From NCBI RefSeq assembly GCF_000819565.1, contig NZ_CP004395.1:71822-135821 (forward strand): 64,000 nt of DNA. The letters are read 5' to 3'. The translations under genes were made by a program, and so were the position numbers. The DNA is from Celeribacter indicus. Its GTDB lineage: Bacteria; Pseudomonadota; Alphaproteobacteria; Rhodobacterales; Rhodobacteraceae. The notes below the pieces were generated by a model. It worked only from the letters and a program-made list of their open reading frames with translations, was not told the origin of the DNA and searched no databases. Below are positions 58,842-64,000 of this stretch, in pieces. Numbering within the stretch: the first letter of the stretch is position 1; every line of letters begins with the position of its first letter.

Positions 58842-59684
58842 ATGGAACCAACGACTGGCCTGATCCTAAGGCGGATCACGCAGACAGACCTCTCTGTTTC
58901 GGCGCACAAACTGGCCACGCTCATCCTCGACGGAATTGCGTGGAAGGACGGGTATAACGGCCTGCCCCGCGGCACGGCTGCCTTCACCCTGTCCTCTCTG
59001 GCAGCGAAGATGGGCGTCTCGCGCCAGTACCTGAGCGTTCTGCTGAGTGAGCTTGAAACTTCTGAACTGAAGCTTGAGCGCGAGAAGTCGAACGGCAAGT
59101 TCGCCCCCTGGCTCTTCCGCTTCGCGGCCTTTGACGACGGCGAACAGACCCACGATCTCGTGTCAGACGGAGACGACACATCACTATCTAGAGAAGAATC
59201 TAACAAAACTATATTCACAGGACAGATCAACATTGACGGTTGCTCGAACGTGTTCCGAACATGCTGGGCCGAGCTGATCAAGGCCGCGAAGAGCGCCCTA
59301 CCCTGCTGGAACGTCGATACGCAAGTGATCTGGGAACGCTTCCTTGCCTTCAACCGGGCCCGTGGGAACAGCAAGGTTCCGGCCGGTTTCCTGCTCGGCT
59401 TCATGCGCCGGTGGCGCACCTCGCTTGGAGAAGCGACGCGCCCACCGGCTCTCCCCGCACCACAGCCGGTTCAAGAGCCACGAGAGCGCGAGCTGCACGA
59501 ACAGATCAAGGCTGCGCCAAGCTCGAACCGCCAGTTTCACGCGTCAGACCTGTGTCGCGTCATAGGGCAAGCGGCGTACGATGCGCGCATTGTCGCCGTG
59601 ATCCGGCAGTTCGGTTGCCCGAGGTTCACTGCTACGCTTGCAGTCCACGGGCGTGCAGTCCTGGCGGGCGAAATCTCGCGGTGA
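58842..59684 (+). CDS. HTH protein of plasmid type, copy 2
   Basis: A 280-residue homolog of the protein at 24382-25224; both begin MEPTTGLILRRITQT and share the winged-helix core (RGTAAFTLSSLAAKMGVSRQYLSVLLSELETSEL) and the C-terminal HASDLCRVIGQAAYDARIVAVIRQFGC. They differ mainly in the middle linker. AGGAGA lies before the ATG. The two genes are inverted relative to each other and both have the double-hairpin leader. This may mark two maintenance or regulatory units that came together by fusion. Confidence 0.6.
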   Translation: MEPTTGLILRRITQTDLSVSAHKLATLILDGIAWKDGYNGLPRGTAAFTLSSLAAKMGVSRQYLSVLLSELETSELKLEREKSNGKFAPWLFRFAAFDDGEQTHDLVSDGDDTSLSREESNKTIFTGQINIDGCSNVFRTCWAELIKAAKSALPCWNVDTQVIWERFLAFNRARGNSKVPAGFLLGFMRRWRTSLGEATRPPALPAPQPVQEPRERELHEQIKAAPSSNRQFHASDLCRVIGQAAYDARIVAVIRQFGCPRFTATLAVHGRAVLAGEISR

Positions 59685-59742
59685 TGATGGATCGGGTGCC
59701 ACAACTCTGGCCAGAACGTATTCAGTCAGGGCAGTTCTGGGA

Positions 59743-60312
59743 TCAAAGCAGGTCGGCGAATTGCTCCAGGTCGGCAACCGTGGCGACCAACCCCTGCTGT
59801 GTCAGGATCGCGAGATACTCGTCGACGCTTTTGAGCGGATTCTTGAGGCGCGCGCGAACTTTCCGCAGCGCGGAACAGACCAGACCGGGCGCGAGAGACA
59901 GTTGGTTCCGGAAAAAGTCGTCAGGGTGTTGGGTCTCGATGCCAAAGGGCGCAAGTGCCGCTGGTGGGAAGTCCTTCAGGTTCTGCGTGACGATCGCGTC
60001 ACAGCGCCCAACGATTGCCGCCGCCAGAACGTGCCGATCGTCAGGGTCCGGCAGTGTTAGGGCCGGCACCAATGCCTCGTAGCCGGTGACCAGACAGTCG
60101 CGTGTGGCCCTGTCCATCAAGTCGCGAGTTCGTTCCAGCGCGGCGCGCTCCCGATGAGGTTCATTGCGCAGAAGCGCATCAATCCACTCCCGATGGATAT
60201 CGGCCGTCCACTTGGCCTTGAAAAGGTCTGTGACCGCCAACTGCATCAGTGCATCGCGCATCGGCGCGGGATAAAGGACGTTCGCATCGAACAGGACCGT
60301 GTACTGGCTCAT
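59743..60312 (-). CDS. PIN-domain toxin-like protein
   Basis: A 189-residue PIN protein. Conserved acidic residues occur in VLFDANVLYPAPMRDALMQL, EWIDALLRNEPHRE, LPDPDDRHVLAAAI and AIVTQNLKDFPPAAL, typical of a larger PIN subgroup paired with an HTH antitoxin. It overlaps the HTH gene by 4 bases on the minus strand. It is likely an RNase toxin neutralised by that partner. Confidence 0.83.
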   Translation of the reverse strand: MSQYTVLFDANVLYPAPMRDALMQLAVTDLFKAKWTADIHREWIDALLRNEPHRERAALERTRDLMDRATRDCLVTGYEALVPALTLPDPDDRHVLAAAIVGRCDAIVTQNLKDFPPAALAPFGIETQHPDDFFRNQLSLAPGLVCSALRKVRARLKNPLKSVDEYLAILTQQGLVATVADLEQFADLL

Positions 60313-60773
60313 TTCGAGCGGTAGCCCATGTCCTGCTCTTGAGCGTCGGCGGCCAGTTGATCGAGCGCAGCTTCACGCTCGGTATCGATCGCGGCCTTGT
60401 AGGACATCACGTCTTCCATGCGGACGCGGCGATGCTTGCCGACCTTCCGATGCGGTATGGCACCATCCTCGAGCAGCTTGATCAGGAACGGACGCGAGAC
60501 GTTCAGAACCTCAGCGGCCTGTACGGTCGAGAGTTCGGCGTTCTCGGGGATGATGGTGACCCCCCGCCCCGCTGCCATCGCCTCGAGGATCTCCATGAGC
60601 AGCGATACGGCGCCCGCAGGAAGCTCGATCGGCTCCATCTGCTCGGAGTCCGTCACACGAAGTTTCAACGGCGCGCGCGCCTGGGCGAAGCGTGACAATG
60701 CCTGGCCAGAGACGCGCGCAATCGCTGCGTCCTGCGGCGTGGGCGGAAGATGTCGGTGTGCCAGCATGTTCAT
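60309..60773 (-). CDS. Excisionase-type HTH antitoxin
   Basis: A 154-residue protein with a MerR/excisionase-like DNA-binding helix pair: ELSTVQAAEVLNVSRPFLIKLLEDGAIPHRKVGKHRRVRMEDVMSYK. The upstream region and acidic C-terminus (LAADAQEQDMGYRSK) could wrap a toxin. It overlaps the PIN gene start by ATGA. Gene order antitoxin then toxin fits a type II module. GGAGAGG-type purines precede the ATG. Confidence 0.8.
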   Translation of the reverse strand: MNMLAHRHLPPTPQDAAIARVSGQALSRFAQARAPLKLRVTDSEQMEPIELPAGAVSLLMEILEAMAAGRGVTIIPENAELSTVQAAEVLNVSRPFLIKLLEDGAIPHRKVGKHRRVRMEDVMSYKAAIDTEREAALDQLAADAQEQDMGYRSK

Positions 60774-60922
60774 GGTGGTCTCCTCTCCGGTTTCTGTTCT
60801 CTACCACCATATATGAAATAAGTGCAACAAATGCATTAAGTGTTGGTGAGTTTCTGCGCGCCCTGCCGCGTGCTCGCGGTTATCGCTGCTGTCGAGTGAG
60901 CGGGTGAGACCCACGCTAACCT

Positions 60923-61990
60923 TCAGTTTGTCGCCTTCCACATCCTGAACCGCCCCTGTCCTGTCACCTCGCGGATCAGACCCCGCTCTTGCATCCATGC
61001 AAGGTTGCGCTGAACAGCGGCGCGACTGGCACTCGTCAGGGCCTGGGCCATTGGCGCAGAGACGAGCGGCCATTCGGTCAGCACTGCGCGCAAGGCCGGC
61101 GGCGTCCTGCCCGAGAGCAATGTCATTTCGGCTTCCGCCCGCGCCGACCATGCCTCGATATCGTCAAGGTGCCGCACCGCGGTCAGGCACGCGGCTTCCA
61201 TCCCGTATAGCCAGCGTTCCAGACGTTCGAACGGTGAACCACCGGCTCGTAGTCCCCCTGCCCCGCCCATGGCCAGAGGCGTGAAGACTGCGCCTCTTCC
61301 ATCGCTGGCCGCGATCCGCGCAGCTGCGACAGCCGCTTCCATACGGTCGTCGTGCTGCCCGAGCCCCGCGAGGCGCCAGAGGTGAAAGCCCGCGCAAGCG
61401 CGAGTGATCGGGTGCAGGTCCGTGGCCTGCCCCATCAGATCCAGCCAACCGCTCGCGCGATCCACGAACGGCTCGGTCTCATCACTGATGTTCTCGGGGT
61501 CGCGACGGTCGAGGAAGGCGGAAAGGTCCTGCTCCGGTCCCGGTCCACCCGTCAGTCGCCGAATCGCCCATCCGACTCGCGCCAGCGCCGCCGTGTCGTC
61601 CTGGACACCGGACAGGCGCAGCGAGATCCAGAGCGCCAGCCGGTCTTGGCTGATGCGGTCACCGGTGTGCCAGCTCAAATCTGCGGCCTCCATCAGCGCA
61701 AGCCGATGCCGCCATCCTTCCGGTCCGCGCTTCAACCGGTCGTCCAGCGCGCCGACGCGACCGGCCACACGGGCAAGACGCGCGGCCTGCCCGCCCTCTG
61801 CCTTCCGCCATTCGTCGAGGACCTCGGTTTCACGCGGTTCGGCCCGTGGTCCCGGCGGCAAATAGTCCGGCTCGTCGTCCATCGGACCGGGCAGAAACCA
61901 CAGGTCGTCCTCAGACGCCTGTTCGACCTCCTCAGCATAAATGCCGAGCGCGTCGGATTCATCATACAATGCGGGGGTTCCAGGCCTCAT
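60923..61990 (-). CDS. RHE_PE00001/DUF1612-like HTH protein, full copy
   Basis: A 355-residue protein. N-terminal acidic region (SDALGIYAEEVEQASEDDLWFLPGP), helical middle (RHRLALMEAADLSWHTGDRISQDRLALWISLRLSGVQDDTAALARVGWAIRRL) and a C-terminal winged helix LVSAPMAQALTSASRAAVQRNLAWMQERGLIREVTGQGRFRMWKATN. Family members occur on plasmids and may be transcription factors or maintenance proteins. The truncated copy at 16061-16755 has the same order, with loss of the first third. The 5' end is placed at 61990. Confidence 0.75.
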   Translation of the reverse strand: MRPGTPALYDESDALGIYAEEVEQASEDDLWFLPGPMDDEPDYLPPGPRAEPRETEVLDEWRKAEGGQAARLARVAGRVGALDDRLKRGPEGWRHRLALMEAADLSWHTGDRISQDRLALWISLRLSGVQDDTAALARVGWAIRRLTGGPGPEQDLSAFLDRRDPENISDETEPFVDRASGWLDLMGQATDLHPITRACAGFHLWRLAGLGQHDDRMEAAVAAARIAASDGRGAVFTPLAMGGAGGLRAGGSPFERLERWLYGMEAACLTAVRHLDDIEAWSARAEAEMTLLSGRTPPALRAVLTEWPLVSAPMAQALTSASRAAVQRNLAWMQERGLIREVTGQGRFRMWKATN

Positions 61991-62168
61991 ATGCGCAAAA
62001 TACAGCTATTTTGAGCTTTACCCAAGGGTTTTATCAGAGTGCGTTTGTACACCTTACATAGCACGCGCGCGCGATGGTCCGCGAGACCTCCCTGATCGCG
62101 CTCTGCGTATGGAAACCAAGGGCTTTCTGATGAACAGCGCCACAGAGCGCGCCCTTGCATTCATTTAC

Positions 62169-62213
62169 AAACGGTCGTTTAGTAACGGTATATGAAATTG
62201 CAAACGGCCGATT
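62169..62213 (+). promoter_or_regulatory. Putative recombinase operator/res repeats
   Basis: AAACG-GT-CGTTT (62169-62180) is a perfect dyad; a related AAACGGCCGATTT copy lies at 62202-62214, just ahead of the recombinase ATG. Serine recombinases often bind such repeats at their own promoter, which doubles as a res site. Confidence 0.4.
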
Positions 62214-62216
62214 TTC

Positions 62217-63101
62217 ATGCCCCTGATAGGCTATGCCCGCGTATCGACAGAGGATCAAACCCCCCTGCCCCAGTCGCAGGCCCTGAAATCTGCGGGTTGC
62301 GCCGAAATCTATGAAGAGCACGCCTCAGGCGGCAATCGCGCGCGGCCGGTGCTTGGGCGTGTGCTCGAACGCATCCAGAGTGGCGATACGCTGGTCGTCG
62401 TGAGGATCGACCGGCTTGCGCGGTCTCTGTCGCATCTGCTGGAAGTGATCGAGCGGCTGGAGGCCAGGGGTGCGTTCTTTCGCTCGATCCAGGACCCGAT
62501 CGACACTGGATCCCCGCAGGGCAAGTTCACGCTGCAGGTCTTGGGCGCTGCGGCCGAGTTCGAGCGCGCCCTGATCCGGGAGCGCACCAAGGCCGGCCTC
62601 GCCAGTGCGCGCACAAAGGGCCGCGTGGGCGGAAACCCTGGACTGCGGGCCAAAGACCCTGCCGCTCTTCGCAAGGTGCGGCTAGCGCGACAGGACGGCT
62701 ACATGGAGCGTCTGAACGAAACGGCACAAGATTGGGTGCCCCATGTGCGCCGGTTGCGCCCCGACTTGGCCTGGGAAGACGTGGTGCGCATCATCAACGG
62801 CCCCTTGCCCGAGGCGCGTCGCTGGACCCAAAGCCGTCTCTTGCGCGCTGTGAAGGCCTATGTCCGCGACGGCTTCCTGCCCGAGACAGTTTTGGCCCGC
62901 GCCGGCCGCCGCGAAACCGGCGACCGCCTGCCCGCCATCGTCGCCGCCATCAAGGGCGCGGATCCCGGCATTACGCTCCAGGCGATCTGTGAACGGCTGG
63001 AATCTATGCGCGAACGCACACCACGTGGCCGAACGAGATGGCAGCCGTCGTCAGTCAAGATGCTGTTGGAGCGGGCGGAGAGGCTGGGGCTGCTTGAGTA
63101 G
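62217..63101 (+). CDS. Serine recombinase (resolvase/invertase type)
   Basis: A 294-residue site-specific recombinase. The catalytic N-terminus reads MPLIGYARVSTEDQTPLPQSQAL with nucleophile Ser10, then RPVLGRVLERIQSGDTLVVVRIDRLARSLSHL and AAAEFERALIRERTKAGLASARTKGRVGG. The C-terminal 120 residues are longer than a standard HTH and contain MERLNETAQDWVPHVRRLRPDLAWEDVVRIING and WQPSSVKMLLERAERLGLLE. It could resolve cointegrates or multimers and is a stability function of this plasmid-like DNA. Confidence 0.87.
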   Translation: MPLIGYARVSTEDQTPLPQSQALKSAGCAEIYEEHASGGNRARPVLGRVLERIQSGDTLVVVRIDRLARSLSHLLEVIERLEARGAFFRSIQDPIDTGSPQGKFTLQVLGAAAEFERALIRERTKAGLASARTKGRVGGNPGLRAKDPAALRKVRLARQDGYMERLNETAQDWVPHVRRLRPDLAWEDVVRIINGPLPEARRWTQSRLLRAVKAYVRDGFLPETVLARAGRRETGDRLPAIVAAIKGADPGITLQAICERLESMRERTPRGRTRWQPSSVKMLLERAERLGLLE

Positions 63102-63179
63102 CCTAACAACCTTGCAAATCCTCCACTACAGGGAAGGATTACATGGTTGTGGTCAGTTTCAGGCACAGAAGCCGTCCGC

Positions 63180-63575
63180 TCATGCAAAGGGGTTGACGAT
63201 GCGAAGCTGGCCTTCCACCAGCAGGCCATCTTGCATGTCCTCGCTCCACAGCGTGGTACACCCCGCAACCAAAGCGCTGGCCACGATCATCGCGTCGTAG
63301 ATCGAGAAGCCGTAGCGTTCCGCCAAAGCGCGGCCGACGTCATGGGTCTGCACGGTGAGATCTTCGACGGGACACAAGGCGCGCACGCCTTCGAGAAAGG
63401 CCGCTGCTTCCTCCCAACCGAGGCCAGCTTTGCGGCGGCAGTTCACCAGTGACTCGTTTAGAACCTGAACGCTGATCCGGGGCCCCTGCCCCAGGATGAC
63501 CTCGGCGCGATCGGCCTTTGGGCCGTCGTCGAGCAGGTAAAGAACGACATTCGTGTCCGCGAACTCAGCGCTCAT
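63180..63575 (-). CDS. vapC: VapC-type PIN toxin
   Basis: A 131-residue PIN RNase with conserved acidic residues in FADTNVVLYLLDDGPKAD, LNESLVNCRRKAGL, SIYDAMIVASALVAG and LWSEDMQDGL. It overlaps the AbrB-type antitoxin gene by 11 bases. It should cleave RNA unless bound by its partner. It differs from the other two PIN proteins in the window in length and sequence. Confidence 0.87.
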   Translation of the reverse strand: MSAEFADTNVVLYLLDDGPKADRAEVILGQGPRISVQVLNESLVNCRRKAGLGWEEAAAFLEGVRALCPVEDLTVQTHDVGRALAERYGFSIYDAMIVASALVAGCTTLWSEDMQDGLLVEGQLRIVNPFA

Positions 63576-63792
63576 GTGCGTCGTCGCGGCTCAGACGTTC
63601 TGCTGCGGACAACTTGCCCCGGAAGCGGCGCAGGCCGGTAAGTACCTCATCCGCACGAGCAAGGCGACGGACTCTGACCCGACCGTCGTCCTTGACCAGG
63701 TCGATCTGATCACCCTCCTTGAGACCAAGCTCTCGGACGAGCTCCGCGGGCAAACGGACGGCCAGCGAGTTACCCCATTTTGCGACCTGCAT
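63565..63792 (-). CDS. vapB: AbrB/SpoVT-type antitoxin
   Basis: A 75-residue antitoxin: QVAKWGNSLAVRLPAELVRELGLKEGDQIDLVKDDGRVRVRRL is the swapped-hairpin AbrB DNA-binding fold; the tail binds toxin. The ATG at 63792 is chosen because it starts the fold and is preceded by GGGAGG; the longer frame up to 63969 lacks support. A perfect palindrome lies just upstream. Confidence 0.87.
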   Translation of the reverse strand: MQVAKWGNSLAVRLPAELVRELGLKEGDQIDLVKDDGRVRVRRLARADEVLTGLRRFRGKLSAAERLSRDDAHER

Positions 63793-63807
63793 CGTGACCT
63801 CCCATGT

Positions 63808-63833
63808 GGATATACGTCTTATAATGTATATCC
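63808..63833 (-). promoter_or_regulatory. Putative VapB operator
   Basis: GGATATAC (63808-63815) and its complement GTATATCC (63826-63833) are separated by 10 bases, giving an ideal binding site for a dimeric antitoxin ahead of vapB. The remaining 167 bases to the window end show no gene. Confidence 0.55.
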
Positions 63834-64000
63834 GAAGGGTTCCGAAGACAAGGCTGCCGCAAACCCTAGCTACTCTTGTGCATGACGCAGCGACTGACAC
63901 CAAATCTAGAAAGAGCTTGCACGAATCTGATAGCTCGGGCAATAGTCTCGATAAATAACGCGCGATCACATAAAAAACGCGCCCACGAATCGAGGCAGAG

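Overview
The window looks like accessory DNA, probably plasmid or genomic island, from an alphaproteobacterium and most likely the Rhodobacterales. The hints are high GC, an MntR-type regulator, caa3-type CtaG, CcmF/G/H/I, RHE_PE00001-type HTH proteins and TniABQ-type transposons. No rRNA or intact tRNA gene was found, and no replication gene was identified with certainty.

Layout. (1) 1-16 kb is a metal and envelope block. It holds the end of an M23 peptidase, DUF411, a ZIP transporter, LspA, Lnt, a penicillin-acylase-like protein and CtaG. MntR follows, divergent from a dihaem-peroxidase/PhnDCE-like ABC operon. Then come two L,D-transpeptidases, a small lipoprotein and a Zn/Cd/Pb P-type ATPase. 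(2) 16.1-22 kb holds a truncated RHE_PE00001 gene and Tn-A, a TniABQ transposon with an ISL3 element in its left end. (3) 22-27.2 kb is plasmid-type DNA: a PIN protein cut by Tn-A, an XRE-ImmA protein, DUF2188, an HTH protein with a structured leader, a secreted Cys-rich protein and ParDE. (4) 27.4-49.3 kb is the copper block. It has an APC permease, TVP38, a multicopper oxidase, a rhodanese, DUF302, a Met-rich EF-hand protein, a two-component system, SHOCT, ccmF-ccmG-ccmH-ccmI, lgt, cytochrome c and CopA. It continues with a PRPP synthetase/NMP phosphorylase/beta-CASP nuclease trio, a beta-propeller protein and a broken DsbD. (5) 49.3-58.7 kb is a transposon graveyard: Tn-B, an IS5 remnant, a secreted hydrolase, an IS110 remnant, a decayed Tn-C and an intact IS5. 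(6) 58.7-64 kb has a second copy of the HTH gene and leader, a PIN/HTH pair, a full RHE_PE00001 gene, a serine recombinase and VapBC.

How the genes may work together. Copper is probably exported by CopA under a CueR-type promoter and oxidised or bound in the periplasm by the multicopper oxidase, the Met-rich EF-hand protein and DUF411. Haem-copper and cytochrome c biogenesis (CtaG, CcmFGHI) and lipoprotein maturation (Lgt, LspA, Lnt) are supplied as extra copies, perhaps to replace functions that metals damage. The Zn/Cd ATPase and one L,D-transpeptidase share a MerR-type promoter architecture. MntR probably controls the PhnCDE-like importer and the peroxidase. An FNR-like box lies upstream of the leftward 44-49 kb genes, which may recycle RNA nucleotides. 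Tn-A and Tn-B form large inverted repeats around the copper block and could invert it.

Limits: all functions come from motif recognition by eye. No alignment or database search was run.
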